Shown here in pieces: positions 13,001-23,338 of a stretch of 64,000 nucleotides of DNA. Origin of the DNA: Zygaena filipendulae. Lineage: Eukaryota; Arthropoda; Insecta; Lepidoptera; Zygaenidae. A program made the translations under genes and the position numbers. Within the stretch, counting starts at the first letter, position 1. Each line of letters starts with the position of its first letter. Under the pieces are notes generated by a model. The model saw only the letters and a program-made list of their open reading frames with translations. It did no database searches and was not told the DNA's origin. The stretch is taken from contig OU015655.1 in assembly GCA_907165275.2 (NCBI GenBank), positions 14,210,501-14,274,500 of the forward strand, read 5' to 3'.

Positions 13001-15866
13001 ATTTGCCGATTGTTTTAATGCAAGTGTAGGTACAAGTACTTAATGTGGGATGGGATGGGAAAGATAATATGCAGGACCCGTTCATCGATAAGGTGTACAG
13101 CGTAAGTAGAATTGACCATCTAGCTAAACTAATTTATTTACATATTTTACATTTTGCCAATTTCAAGTTAAATACACAGGTATATTATATTATATCTTTT
13201 GAACTTGTTGTTCGGTTTGAAATTGCGAACCGCGGTGCTTTAAAGTTTGCAAAATATTTCTCGGATCTCTTGGAGGACATCAGGGAAATCAGCTCGAAAC
13301 ATCATATTATCTATACCTATTTTCCTACGTACACAAAAAACTGCGAAAATTACTAACCCAAAACACAACTAAATCCATTTTCAAATATTTGTTACTGTCA
13401 CGAAAATAAATGACGGCGCCGCCATATTTGATACCCGCCAAAAACTCCAAGCTGGAATCTTATCAATTTAAACTTTAAAACCGCACTATTATTCATTTTC
13501 TTTTACTAACCTTCACACCATAAGTCCTCGGCTTCCTTTTGCACGTAGATGGGGTCGCCTATTTCGACTTCTATCTCATCGTGGTGTCTCGGATTGAACT
13601 TATGTAGGCCTCTGTGTGTTGCTTCCAGCATCTCTAGCTGGCTGTGAGGTACTGTGGTGATATTTCCAGCGAAATTGATGCCGCTGATACTGCAACTTGA
13701 TGATGGGGATACTAGAAAAGTTTCTGGTTTAGTACGATTCACTACGGTTTACCATAAATAAATTATAATTGCCATTTGTAAAATTTATTTGTTGTGAACG
13801 AGCCCCTCTGTCACTGCTTAAGCCGTACCGTTTTATAGTAAAACTTTTTACCTTTTTTTATAACCGTTTAGGCGCAAATGGTCCAATTCGCAAATGGTCC
13901 AGAGGGTTTAAAACTTCCGATTCGCAAACCGACATCATTGTTTTTTATTCACCTATTGATGTTTTTTTAATCTTAGGATATATTACGATTTGGCATAGAG
14001 GATACTTGGCACTAAAGTGGTGTTAATTTATGCTTTATTTTTGATTCACTTTCATTTCGCTTTTCGCATTTGACAGAGAGACTCGCCACCATAATGACGG
14101 GGTTTACCATTTTGCTGTAACGGCTGTGGCGATAAGCTCTTCGGTCCCGTGTCTATGGGCGAATGTGCTGTACTGTGACCGCTGTCCACGTCGCCGAGGC
14201 TCTGTAACCTCTCCGAGTCGGGGCTGGAATCCTCGTCGAGGAGGTATCCGCATTTGAGTACCAGCAGAGGTCTGCCCTGACACCCGGGCCGGATTAGAGG
14301 ACCGGCGAGAGCTCCCAACTCGTCGGCCAAGGACGCCGGCTGACCACAACCTATGATGGTGGCTGGAATATATCGAGAACGCATTTGTAACACATGGTGT
14401 GTCGATAAATTCTTCTACAACTACAAGATCAAAGGAACTACGAATATTGGATGGCGTGGTGTAAGTGTGATGTGTGACAGTGACACGTTGGCAGTATCGT
14501 GATATACTATCAAAGTTAATTCATTAGAATGAGAGAAGCGCTTGATGTATATGCCTATACACTATATTTATTTAACTAGTCAAGTTTTGACACTGCAGGT
14601 CGAACTTGTATGCTGAACAGATACACAATACATTCCAATGATGAAAGTTCACTATCTAATTTTATCCCTGCTTTCGATGGTAACAAAGGAGGTACATAAT
14701 ATGTTCTGTATATATTGCAGATATAATGAATGAAAATCACTTCTGGTAGGTAACAATTTTTCTATAGGAATATTTTTATCTGTAAAACTCAGTATCAACT
14801 CAACTCAGTAAAATTCCGTTAATTAACGTCATAAATTGTGTCATTATCAGCTGTTATTCCGGAAGAAATGTGTGTCTGTGAATGATAGTGAATACCGCAT
14901 CGAAACTCGTTGTGGAGTTAAGGAGACATAAGCGGACATACGTTTGGTCATCCACGTATAGCAACTATGATATACACAAGAAGTATATGTAATATAATTT
15001 TATAATAGAAAAATTGTAATCAGTTGTTGGTATGCAAAAGAAAAAGTATGTTCGCATGCATTAAATTAAATCAAAATTGAACTTGATTAAAGCAAATAAG
15101 TTTGTATGAATCTCGAGGATATAATAATGTTTTTTTTTAATTTTTTTTTTATCCATGAATCGTATAATATCTTCACACACTAATATCGCGCAGCGTCCAT
15201 ATTATGTATAACAGGTATTCGACAATCGCCAAAGCGCATATGCAGTAACTATTTATAAATCGGGATGCGCCATGCAGTCTATATTTAATATTGACCTGAC
15301 CTAAGCTATTGATAGAACAAGGATTGAACAACGATGCGATAGAATATTGATATACGTATAGAAATAGACAGGAAGTTAAACAATGATGCGTTAGATACAG
15401 GGTGAAACTCACGTTTTCTATTTTTGGGTATCTCTGGCAGTTTTCTCCGTCTTCGCTCGCCGTTTGTGAACGCCTGGTGTCGGGGGCTGCGCTGCTGGGG
15501 GTCCACCGACTCGTGCTGGGGTGACGCACCGCCCGCCACCAAAGTGGTGTCACTGTCGCCCACCGCGTTCCGTTCATCTTCCGGGGTGCCGTCGCTTTTC
15601 GAAGACGGCGATTCGTCCTCCAAACCCAAATTTGGCAATAGTCTGAAAACAGCACCATTAAATTTTCATTGACTTTCTTATAGGGTCACGTTTTTATGTG
15701 AACACTCCAATTGAGGATTGGAATCGCAACGAGGAGTACGTAGACGGCGGGTGGTGTTTTGGTTATATTGTGATACTTACGAGTAAAACGGTGTCGGGGC
15801 TATAACGTTCTGTGGTAATTTATTGTCGAATGCTCTGCGAAATTCCTCGAACTCGCTGTCAGCCAT
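4591..15866 (-). CDS. Aplip1: JNK-interacting protein 1 / Aplip1 scaffold, complete, 8 exons
   Basis: Joined exons (minus strand, in order): 15866-15781, 15642-15413, 14362-14108, 13711-13511, 12954-12837, 11810-11648, 5972-5791, 4663-4591; 1308 nt, 435 aa plus stop. All junctions are GT-AG and phases agree. The protein starts MADSEFEEF. It has a low-complexity acidic/Ser-rich region (about 30-190) with a basic patch [13 protein letters not shown] near 90-102, an SH3 domain (about 223-280; ALYDY-like start HRGLHKF, then EDLWCEG and GIFPSAY), a PTB domain (about 291-428; [33 protein letters not shown]) and the C-terminal motif IEDIYIE. In this family the protein scaffolds the MAP kinase module that activates JNK. 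Its C-terminal Tyr-acidic motif binds kinesin light chain, so it links cargo such as APP-like receptors to kinesin-1 in axons. The length is close to that of insect Aplip1 and shorter than vertebrate JIP1. Nothing looks broken. The assignment is by domain order and motifs recalled from the family. Confidence 0.95.
4838..5070. repeat. Diverged dispersed repeat
   Basis: GGTTTGAAATTGCAAGCCAG, then CGACGTGAAAATAGGTGATG and GATTTCCGCCAAAACTCC. The same order of motifs is seen at 13215-13455 (GGTTTGAAATTGCGAACC, TACCCGCCAAAAACTCC). Two old copies of one repeat in and beside Aplip1; ORFs at 4891-5106 and 13045-13356 overlap them and are not genes. Confidence 0.5.
5791..5972 (-). CDS. Aplip1: Aplip1 exon 7 (PTB, second half)
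   Basis: Residues 352-411, including [21 protein letters not shown] and FACHVF. Separated from exon 6 by a 5.7-kb repeat-filled intron. TTCCACAG acceptor, GTAAGG donor. Confidence 0.96.
7011..7990. repeat. Minisatellite: ten units of exactly 100 bp, with E-box
   Basis: The phrase ATCACATAGATAT recurs at 7021, 7121, 7221 and so on to 7921, always 100 bp apart; units differ by only a few substitutions and no indels. Each unit includes the stretch ACCACGTGATCAC, so the E-box CACGTG is present in eight of ten units (mutated in those at about 7115 and 7815), next to the palindrome GTGATCAC. A related CACGTGGTCAC follows at about 8018. It sits in the 5.7-kb Aplip1 intron 6. The spacing, unit length and lack of distinct spacers exclude a CRISPR array. 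Confidence 0.97.
9095..9185. other. GC-rich patch in Aplip1 intron 6
   Basis: A short CpG-rich stretch (GACAGCGCGACGCACAGCC, CCCGTCGCCCGCGCACGGAC) in AT-rich surroundings, with TCAGT-type initiator on the minus strand (GGAGTCAGTCTGG). It could be an alternative promoter or noncoding exon of Aplip1, or part of an unrecognised repeat. Confidence 0.25.
9808..9905 (+). mobile_element. LINE 3' end fragment
   Basis: TGCCTGGAAGAAATTGCTTT, AAGCAATAAGGCCGCCC and GTGACAATAAAGAATATTTG: a diverged relative of the ATGCGATAAGACCGCC tails. In Aplip1 intron 6. Confidence 0.6.
9936..10055 (+). repeat. CCGACTTCC-type repeat with a 55-nt poly(T)
   Basis: AACCGACTTCCAAAAAGGAG then TTCTATGTTCGATTGTATGTAT, a long T homopolymer (about 9981-10035) and TATGTATGTTCACCGATTAC. 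This arrangement is a common dispersed insect repeat. The poly(T) length is likely unreliable in the assembly. ORFs across it encode poly-Phe and are not genes. Confidence 0.75.
10055..10616 (+). repeat. Two tandem copies of a 273-bp repeat
   Basis: CGATTTCGAAAATT occurs at 10071 and 10344; the following text (TCTGATGATGGGATCTTGGA, GAAGTGGAACTGATGATGAA) is repeated in the same order 273 bp apart with roughly one difference in ten. A third fragment (GAAGTGGAACTGATGATGA) is at 10665. Part of the same dispersed repeat as the poly(T) segment before it. Confidence 0.85.
10795..11044. mobile_element. Foldback MITE family A, copy 2
   Basis: Same arms and core as the copy at 1986-2228 (CGCACTCAGAGTCGACTTTA, and its complement ending near 11038). 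Lies in Aplip1 intron 6, just before another inverted repeat. Confidence 0.92.
11076..11480. mobile_element. Long hairpin element with 160-bp arms
   Basis: Left arm 11076-11236 and right arm 11322-11480 are inverted copies: AAAACCGACTTCC near 11088 pairs with GGAAGTCGGTTTT near 11458, and GGTGACAAGCC pairs with GGCTTGTCACC. The 85-bp loop is GC-richer. The arms begin with the CCGACTTCC motif also seen at 9938. It lies 168 bp beyond the end of Aplip1 exon 6, in the intron. Confidence 0.93.
11648..11810 (-). CDS. Aplip1: Aplip1 exon 6 (PTB, first half)
   Basis: Residues 297-351; PTB strands and helix with [14 protein letters not shown] and [19 protein letters not shown] acceptor, GTGAGT donor, phase 0 at its end. 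Confidence 0.95.
11850..12052 (-). mobile_element. Helitron-like element, reverse
   Basis: CTAGCACCCGCGATAATTTC, then CTCCAAGTTTC and GCGTTGATCCGTCAGTC; Aplip1 intron 5. Confidence 0.7.
12130..12292 (+). mobile_element. LINE 3' end with (AAAT)n tail
   Basis: GTGTCTATGTATTATTGTTT to ATGCGATAAGACCGCC, then ATGTGCAATAAAGGATTAAA and TAAATAAATA; almost the same as 44041-44205. A 5'-truncated non-LTR retrotransposon tail in Aplip1 intron 5. Confidence 0.75.
12837..12954 (-). CDS. Aplip1: Aplip1 exon 5 (SH3 end, PTB start)
   Basis: Residues 258-296; completes the SH3 ([16 protein letters not shown]) and enters the PTB domain (KRERYLLG). Flanked by TTTCAG and GTGAGA. Confidence 0.95.
13205..13455. 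repeat. Diverged dispersed repeat, second copy
   Basis: Counterpart of 4838-5070, in Aplip1 intron 4 (GGTTTGAAATTGCGAACC at 13216; CCGCCATATTTGATACCCGC at 13420). Confidence 0.5.
13511..13711 (-). CDS. Aplip1: Aplip1 exon 4 (SH3, first part)
   Basis: Residues 191-257; carries the first two thirds of the SH3 domain ([26 protein letters not shown]). TTTCTAG acceptor and GTTAGT donor. Confidence 0.96.
14108..14362 (-). CDS. Aplip1: Aplip1 exon 3
   Basis: Residues 106-190: low-complexity linker. The acceptor is ATTCCAG and the donor GTAAAC; the reading frame continues past the donor for 18 codons, so the donor was chosen because only it gives the phase 1 join to the SH3 exon. Confidence 0.88.
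15413..15642 (-). CDS. Aplip1: Aplip1 exon 2
   Basis: Residues 29-105: acidic, Ser/Pro-rich linker ending in the basic patch [11 protein letters not shown], which resembles a docking (D-site-like) basic cluster. GTGAGT donor at the low-coordinate side, TTTTCAG acceptor at the other. Confidence 0.92.
15781..15866 (-). CDS. Aplip1: Aplip1 exon 1 (start codon)
   Basis: Encodes residues 1-28 and ends in phase 2 before a GTAAGT donor. The frame is open further upstream, but MADSEFEEF was chosen because it matches the family N terminus. A possible 5' UTR acceptor (CAATCAG) lies only about 14 nt upstream of the ATG, so the true first exon could be noncoding, for example around 16366-16440. Confidence 0.9.
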
Positions 15867-16025
15867 GATGCCAACACACCTGATTGTTGGTGAAAGGGCC
15901 CGGCGCATGCGCCCCGCGCCCCACACTGTGACTATCGACCGGAAGGGGCTAAGTTTCGCGCATGTCCTGGACTGCGCGCGCACGTCGCCTCACCCCGAAC
16001 GCATGCGTGATCTTACCCCAAACAC
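15866..16025 (-). promoter_or_regulatory. Aplip1: GC-rich 5' region of Aplip1 with NRF-1/Ewg-like sites
   Basis: A CpG-rich patch directly upstream of the Aplip1 ATG. It holds the palindrome GCGCATGCGC (about 15903-15912), which is the core of the NRF-1 / erect wing binding site, plus the related CGCGCATG (15958) and CGCATGCG (16000). Such sites are typical of promoter regions. No TATA box is seen. A second GC-rich patch at 16335-16375 could be an upstream noncoding exon or promoter. Confidence 0.45.
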
Positions 16026-16810
16026 CAAAATATATTGTTATTTCGTAAGTGACGCAATGCATTCTATGCATAACGCATCAGCTGGAAATTTTTAAACTCA
16101 CTATTTTTTTCCGTTATATTTTTCCTATTCAGTTTTTTATTAACTTAGCTATTTGGTTTTATTACATTTCAGGGTGAATAAACAAGTAATTGATCGCGAT
16201 TCTATAGCGTGGTATTTAAATCGAAATATTTTTTAGTCCCATTTTAATTATAATGCAGATTTCAGTACGAAGTTCCACGCTAGAATGCGTTGCAACTTGC
16301 AGTGCTTTTTATTTGGTCACAGAAACCTCTTTCGGCGCGCGCAACACGGCTTGCCGATGTCTTACCGACGCGAACAGTTTACGAGCGTAGAGAGGACAAA
16401 CAAACAAAAAAACAATAACAAACATTATATTTTTTAAGAAAAGATTGTAGTCAAGCTGGTGCCTGCGCTGTGGTTCCTCCGATGTTTATTTCGGGAACTA
16501 TACATTTTACCTGAATGAAAGTAATTAAAACCTGCATACTAAATATTGTAGGTTCATGCCAAACAAGAACAACCGTCAGGCGTTTTTAAGTTGTAAAAAA
16601 TCCACTCAAATTTAGGTAAAACATTACATTATTTTAACCCTGAAAATAGCGGCAAATCTTATATTTACTCGCGAAACTCATGAATATTTGACTCTAAACT
16701 TATTGCTGAGGTTACTGAATTATATCTATGTTTTAGTAAAATAATCATTAAAATAAAAAATACTCTAATCTTCTAATATACTTATAACGATCTAATCTTA
16801 TCTTCTAATT

Positions 16811-17090
16811 TGACGACCCGATTGGCGTAATGGTCACCATACTTGCCCGCTAATCAAGAGGTTCCGGGTTCGATTCCCGGTGGGGGTGGACTTTGTGTGA
16901 TGGACACAGGGTTCCATTTTCAAGTCTGGGTGTGTATATATATATTTACAGTATACTTAATATATATATAATAATATGTGTAGTATATACCACTTTTGCT
17001 CGGTTTCCACGACACAAGCTTATAGCTTTAAGCTTACTGTGGGATCAAGTAGATCTGTATGTTGTGAAGTGGATTATTATTATTATTATA
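16811..17090 (+). mobile_element. SINE with tRNA-like head
   Basis: Box A-like TTGGCGTAATGG and box B GGTTCGATTCCCG form a tRNA-like head, followed by a body (GTCTGGGTGTGTATAT, GGGATCAAGTAGATCTG) and an (ATT)n tail. The acceptor stem does not pair, so it is not a tRNA gene. Confidence 0.8.
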
Positions 17091-17871
17091 AAAATCTTGC
17101 GTCACAGTGTTTGTTATCAAGTAAATCATCCCTACTATTATGAAAACATATACGTGAATTTAATCTGTACTAAATAACTTTTGTAATTATATAATGAAGG
17201 ATCATAAACTTGTAAATTACGCTTCGTAGGTACCAAAAACAATATTGGCATCATTCCAAAATGTATTCCTAGATTATACCACTAAAGATTTACGTCAGAT
17301 GATAATAATCTTTTCTGTTAAAATTTTATAGGTAACGTACCTAGGTACTATATTGTTATGTATTTTACCGGATATAGGTTATATAATATTAGACGGTATA
17401 TCCCACAAGCAGATTTTCGTGGACGTTCCGTTTTATTTTGGAAAACATCGGGAAAAGTCAGAAAGGATGCATCACTGATCTGGAGGCACATATTTTGACT
17501 AAGGTGTAGAGTTTGTGAAGTTAGGCCTTGTAGAGTTAGGGCGTGTAGAGTTAGAAGCTTGGCTCTACATGAGATCTGGTAACTTTTAGACAGTACGAGT
17601 TATATGGTCTGGTCTTGGCAACATTTTACATAAAAATGTTTTTCGCGGGATCAGATAAATCACGTTGAAAAATACCTACCCACTTGACCTATGAAGCTTA
17701 AAGCTAGCAGGAAAGTAGTTCAAATGAAGTAGACGTCAGTTAAGCAAGGATTTTTATGGAAGTTTCGAGGGAATCCTGAAATTCAAACAAGTGCATCCGT
17801 GAGGAATATATAGCAAGTTGTAGAAATAGATGATTTTATTGAATACCTACTTCGCTAAAATTATTATAAAA

Positions 17872-18416
17872 CTAGCTGACCCACGCGGTTTCACCCGCGG
17901 TTATTTTGGAATTACCATTCGAATTCCGGGATAAAAAGTAGTCTATGTCACTCAGGGTCACTTTAGCTTCCTATTAGTGAAAGAATTTTTAAATTCGGTT
18001 CAGTAGATCCAGAGATAGCTGTTCCCCGTTGGTTTCACCTGCGGAAAATTCGGAGTTCCCGCGGGAATTCTGGAACAAAAAGTACCTACCCTATGTCCTT
18101 CTCTGTACCCCTGACAACGTATAGTATGTAAAAGGAGATTGCGCCGTAATATGATATGAGCTTCGTCCCAAAACTTTATGTGGATGATGATCTTTTAAGA
18201 ATAGCTATTCCGCGCAGTTTCACCCGCGGTAATTTTGGAGTTTCCGCGGGAATTACGGATATTAATATAGCCTATGTTACTCAGTAATATAGCATTCTAA
18301 TGGTGAAAAATTTTTTGAAATCGGTCCAGTAATTTTTGAGTTAAATCGTAACAAACAAACAAAAAAACAAACAAATAAAAAATCAAATCTTTCCTCTTTA
18401 TAATATTAGTATAGAA
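17872..18416 (-). mobile_element. Composite of Helitron-like elements, reverse
   Basis: Three 3'-end modules (GCGGTTTCACCCGCGG at 17888 and related ones near 18028 and 18218) in one direction, ending with the 5' end TAATATTAGTATAG at 18416. Confidence 0.75.
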
Positions 18417-19040
18417 GTATAGACAAAGTCCTCCACCGCGATTGTCTGTCTATTCGCGATTATGTCACCGTTCACTGGATATGTCACCTATATTAGGAAC
18501 CATTGTTTGGATAATAGTTTTGCTGCGTTAATTTTCACCTGAAAAACTAACATGGTACCTACGATTCTACTTTTCAAGCGTCGACAACTGGAGATTCGAC
18601 TGACGACAGAGTTATTTATTAAAGAGGTTACGGACCTAATACTTTATTTACTGTCGTTTGCCACCATTCATCTCCACGATTCCAGAATGCGCACGTCCGA
18701 AGAGCAAGTTACACAAGTTAAACCCGCTAGTCGCCAACTCGAGCCGATGCTTCCGATCGATGCAAGCCCTCTAGTAAGCATACAGAATTAAATGTTAAAT
18801 ACAACAGTTCATTGATATGTAAATGTACCTACCTACTAAATACCCAAAATACAAAATAAACAACACAAAATTTCCATAATAAAAAAATATACTTATAGTC
18901 CTTTTTGATAAGAAATGTCTATTTTTTAATAGGAGTTCTCATGACTGTGTATCTACAAATTAATGTTTATTTTGTGTTTAAATATAAACGGGATTTATGA
19001 GCTTTATATAGCAAGTGCCTATTAAGGTAATTATGACTAA

Positions 19041-19239
19041 TCCTACTAATATTATAAATGTGAAATTGTGGGTGTTTGAATGTTTGTTACTCAATCACGC
19101 ATAAACGGCGCTACGGATTTGGATGAAATTTGGCATGCACGTTGTCAGGGGTGCAGAGAAGGACATAGGGTACTTTTAATCCCGGGATTTCCGCGGGAAC
19201 TCCGAAATTACCGCGGGCGTAACCGCGGAGCACAGCTAG
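19041..19239 (+). mobile_element. Helitron-like element, complete, 199 bp
   Basis: The cleanest copy: 5' TCCTACTAATATTATAAATG, 3' hairpin CGCGGGCGTAACCGCGG (pairing CCGCGG/CCGCGG), then AGCACAGCTAG, inserted between A and T. These are the structural hallmarks of Helitrons (5' TC, 3' hairpin plus CTAG, insertion at AT). Non-autonomous: no Rep/helicase coding. Confidence 0.85.
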
Positions 19240-21164
19240 TATAACAATAATAAAAATATGATACTAATCCTTATCAATAAAAAATGAAATGTTTCCATGG
19301 CAAACAAAACAGGTGCCCGCTGTGTAGATATCAAAGAGAAAATAAGTATTTATAAATCAAGAATACCATTCCAAGCGGTAGGTATAAATAGGGACATAAT
19401 ATCAACCAAACAAATATTCAATGGCGGAAAATCTCAAAAGCGGCTTCGCGAGCTCTCTGTGGAAATTAAATTAACGCCTCCCGTCTGTGCCTAGGCAATG
19501 AGAGATGTTGCCATCTCGATTGTGTTGTTTATTATCCTATTCACTCTTAATTAATCAAATCAATATAAAAACGATGTTCAAAAAAATAAAAACCAACTTG
19601 AATGACAAAAAAAAATTATGTGCGAATCAATTATTTGAGACGCAGTTCTTTATAGTTTTTTTATGCCATATATTTATTTTCTTTTGATGAGTGGGATCTT
19701 TTGATATTAATGTAATATTTTCTAAAATAATTGTATAATTATCTCTTAATTTTTATGATAGTTCTGTAGCAGTTGAATTTGGTTTTAAAAAGTTACTTTT
19801 GGCAATTTTCAGTAAAAAAATTTCTGTTGTACTATACAATTATTACTTCCTAAAATTATTATTTATTCTATTACCTACTAGATGTAGTATTCTACAATAT
19901 CGATTCATTTTTAGTGAAAATTTTAGAAGATATGGTTTCTATTAGAGGGTGGCGCTAGTTTCGCTGTAGATTTTTTTAAATACCTTTTACGTACCCAATT
20001 GTTTTTTAAGTTTGTTTTTATTTATCTTAAAAATAGTCTATATTTTTCGTTTTGAACGGCATTTAAACAAGCGATTGCAGCAATCGTGAAGATTTGGGTA
20101 ATTTATTGAGTTTTATTTTAAATCTTTCAAATTTTACATCATGTCTTCACTAAATTAAAATAGGGTCACCTTGGAATTTGGATCTATACTAAACACAACG
20201 CAGTAAGTATTAATAAAATATGATAGAGTCTTCAACAAAGACGTGCCGAAAAATACAAAAGGAATTTTTTAATGCAGGTTAAACTAAAAGGTAATTTTCA
20301 GTATTTTTATTAACTTAATATAATGCGGTCACCGATAATAATCGAATAGAATCAGGTGTTAGTCAGCCGTGAAAGTAATAATTTTACATGCAGTTATTCA
20401 GAAAGGGGGCACTAAGCCGTAACTGTTTCATAATTTTATTCCATGTTTTGGAAAAGGTGAAATTTGAGAATTATCGAGAGTTGTATTGACTGCGAAAGAT
20501 TTCAAATTTGATGGCGGAAATGGCATTAAGCACAAGAAAGTAGTAGTTAGTAGTGTAAGTATATAATTTGGTATATTATGTAATATTTAAATAGTTTATG
20601 TACTACTTAAAAATGTTCATACAACTCTTCATACTAACGTCGCTATAAGTACCCACCCACACGCATTTTGGTAGACCCCAGAAATAATGAGTTTATTTAT
20701 AAGTTGGTAAATGTTACTTATATGTGTATTAGGTACTTCTATATGATAGACAGCCTTATCTTAAAGGGTTGGTTTAAAGAACAAAAGCGGTGCCCGACAC
20801 AACCCTCGTGCCTACGACGCATGACTGTTTGGTACGTACCTACCTACTGACCTACTAAGTACATTCAACAGAAAAAAAATGTTTAAAAATCAATTTTATC
20901 TCTTAATACGGCCATAAAACCTTGTTTTTTATAATCCGTGCGTAAAGCTTTGCTTTCTCTTATCGGGCGCCAGCCGTAGGTTATATAATAGGTTACTGCA
21001 ACTTGACCTCGAGTGTTAATCTTTGGTGAAACGCGTATGTAGTGTTCCTATGAAACCTAGCGAGGAGTTTCTAGAGGTATGAAATTCCACTTGAACGACA
21101 ATCCTTACGCCTTGAAGCTGGCATAGATACACGGAACTATCACATTACATCAATTGTATGTGAT

Positions 21165-21424
21165 CACTGGCTGTTATCCGCGGCTTTATTTGCGTGAATT
21201 TCGAGATTCCTTCAAGGATACCGAAATATAAATTATTCTATTTGTTGGTTCAAGCTATCTTCATTCCAAATTTCATCCAAATCTGTCCAGCCGTTTTAGC
21301 GTGAAGGAATAACAAACGCACACACGCGCGCTCACACATCGCTTTTATATAGGGTACTTTTTATCCCGGAATTCCCGCGGGAACTCTGAAACTACAGCGG
21401 GTGAAACCGTGGGGTGCAGCTAGT
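21165..21424. mobile_element. Two Helitron-like fragments, opposite orientations
   Basis: A reverse copy (TCCAAATCTGTCCAGCCGTT) runs into a forward 3' half (CCGGAATTCCCGCGGGAACT to GCAGCTAG at 21421). Confidence 0.65.
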
Positions 21425-21752
21425 TTATAATATAATAGATAATTCAGATTCTGAGCATAATATTACATAGATTTTTTTTTGTCAATCAACTAAACTAAAT
21501 CTATAGAGAACAGCTTCATTATCTGTATATTAAACCCTGGTCAATGTTTTTTTTTCTCATGGTGGTTTACATTTACGTGTCACGTAAATGTTAGATATAT
21601 AAATAAGTCATTGTGGAGTCATTTTCGATTGCGTTTTCGTATAAACCTGAAAATATTTTGTGTAAACGTGTGTGATTTATGTTATTTAATATTAAACGCA
21701 AGTTAAATATTTTCGAAAAAAGTTTTTGTTTATATTTTTATTTATTCAATAT

Positions 21753-22035
21753 CGCCGCTGCGCGTGCGAACCCGCGTAACAGCAATTTGTAAATACCGCG
21801 TAAGAGTAAAACGCGCAAAGTTCAAATGAGGGACTTTGTACAAAATCTAAGAAAACTACGGGTTAATTTACGTTATTTTCCAATAAAGAAAGTTGTAAAG
21901 TTTAATCTGTTAAGTTCATTCGATGATAAGAATTGAAATCGCCGCAGAGATATTAAGTTTTTTCTTCCTCGAGTCAAAAAGCAAATACGCGGTTTTTACG
22001 AGTTGCTCTTACGCGGATTCGCACGCGCAGTGACG
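21753..22035. mobile_element. MITE family E, copy 1
   Basis: CTGCGCGTGCGAACCCGCGT at the left end is inverted at the right end (ACGCGGATTCGCACGCGCAG). The core contains CGCAAAGTTCAAATGAGGGA. Intergenic, upstream of Trh. Confidence 0.9.
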
Positions 22036-23307
22036 ATATGCATTTAAAATTAAAATTTTGTGTCGGTACCTACGTAGTACATACGGCAATACTGAAAACA
22101 TAGCATTCTGTAGTCTCTGTCCAGTATAATTAAGCCATTAGAAGATTTATTCAACTAAATTGTGTGTTCGACTGTATTTTCTGTGACGTCGTCATTGCAC
22201 CGTCATCCATTTACGCCTCGTTAGTTCAAGTAAAGTATTAATTGTAGTTCAAAATAGTTATCTATATAAAAATAAAATTCAGACAGGATATTGACAACAA
22301 TCTCTTGAAAATCTTGAATAGTTGGTAAATAAGTCCAATAAGTGGAGAGGATTCGATCAAATCTTTTTGAAATTACTGAAAAATTTCATGCCTTTTTCTG
22401 TTGCCTGTATTTTAAGTAAAACTGTGAAAGAAATTGAAGCAACTATGAAAGACGCAACCAGCTTATAGACAAGGGAGTTTCTAAAAAGTATGTTTACAAT
22501 CTTCGATCACACCGTCACTTCATCAGACGCCAGCCTCAGCCTGATAACGATTTGAAAAAAATAAAGGTTGAATATCACAGCAAACCATTATTTAATTTCC
22601 AATATTTTTAAGTGTGGCTGAACTTCAGCATGTACCCAAACTTCAGTTGTTTGCGACTCCATCGCCGTTGAATGTAGAGTCAGCCGATAGTGAGTGATAT
22701 CAAATATCACAATCAAATCAGCTGATGATAAGGTGGAAAATGCAAGTTATTTTTTCTCTTTGAAATAATATATTTCCTTTTTCAAGGGGAGGTAAAAAGA
22801 CAAAGATATAATTGACTGGAAGCGAGAGTATGAACGGTAGTGCGATTTCTAGTTTCTAGTTTAGTAAATAATTATCAAAGAGTTTTAGGTATACCATTTT
22901 TGTGGTAGATCTCATAATATTATGTAAATTAAACATTCATTATTATACGTATCTAGTACCCTTCCCAAAAACCATGTAGAGTTTTCCTTAGTTAGTGTAT
23001 GGTTTCATAATGTTACGTCACATAGCCGTCAAAAGATACGATAGTCTAAAAAAATAATAAACACCTTCAGTTTTTATAAGGGACCAACGCAGCGGGGAGA
23101 GTATATAAATGCGCAGGATATACCCTCGCCGGATAATGAATGATAGGGGGCGTACTTTTTGCTAAACAATGGTAATAGATACAACGACTGGCGCGTTTAA
23201 CACCCGTCAGCTAGCCGGTAGAACCACAGAAGAGAGAAGGATAGAAGAGCCATTAAATTCAGTTTAATATGAAAACATATGAAAAGCGGTGTCGCCGGCT
23301 GATTTTT

Positions 23308-23338
23308 GCACATAGAGCTAATGAATAGCTCTATGTGC
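23308..23338. repeat. Perfect 13-bp hairpin
   Basis: GCACATAGAGCTA, five-base loop ATGAA, TAGCTCTATGTGC. It is preceded by GTGTCGCCGGCTGAT (23290), whose exact reverse complement occurs at 5674-5692, so it probably belongs to a dispersed repeat. Confidence 0.8.

Noticed and set aside
13045..13356. 103-codon ORF on the plus strand
   Set aside because: Overlaps an old dispersed repeat shared with 4838-5070 and lies in an Aplip1 intron; no recognisable domain.
14104..14349. Alternative minus-strand frame over Aplip1 exon 3
   Set aside because: Does not match splice phases of the neighbouring exons.
16811..16890. tRNA gene
   Set aside because: Boxes A and B are present but the acceptor and anticodon stems do not pair and the sequence continues into a SINE body with an (ATT)n tail.
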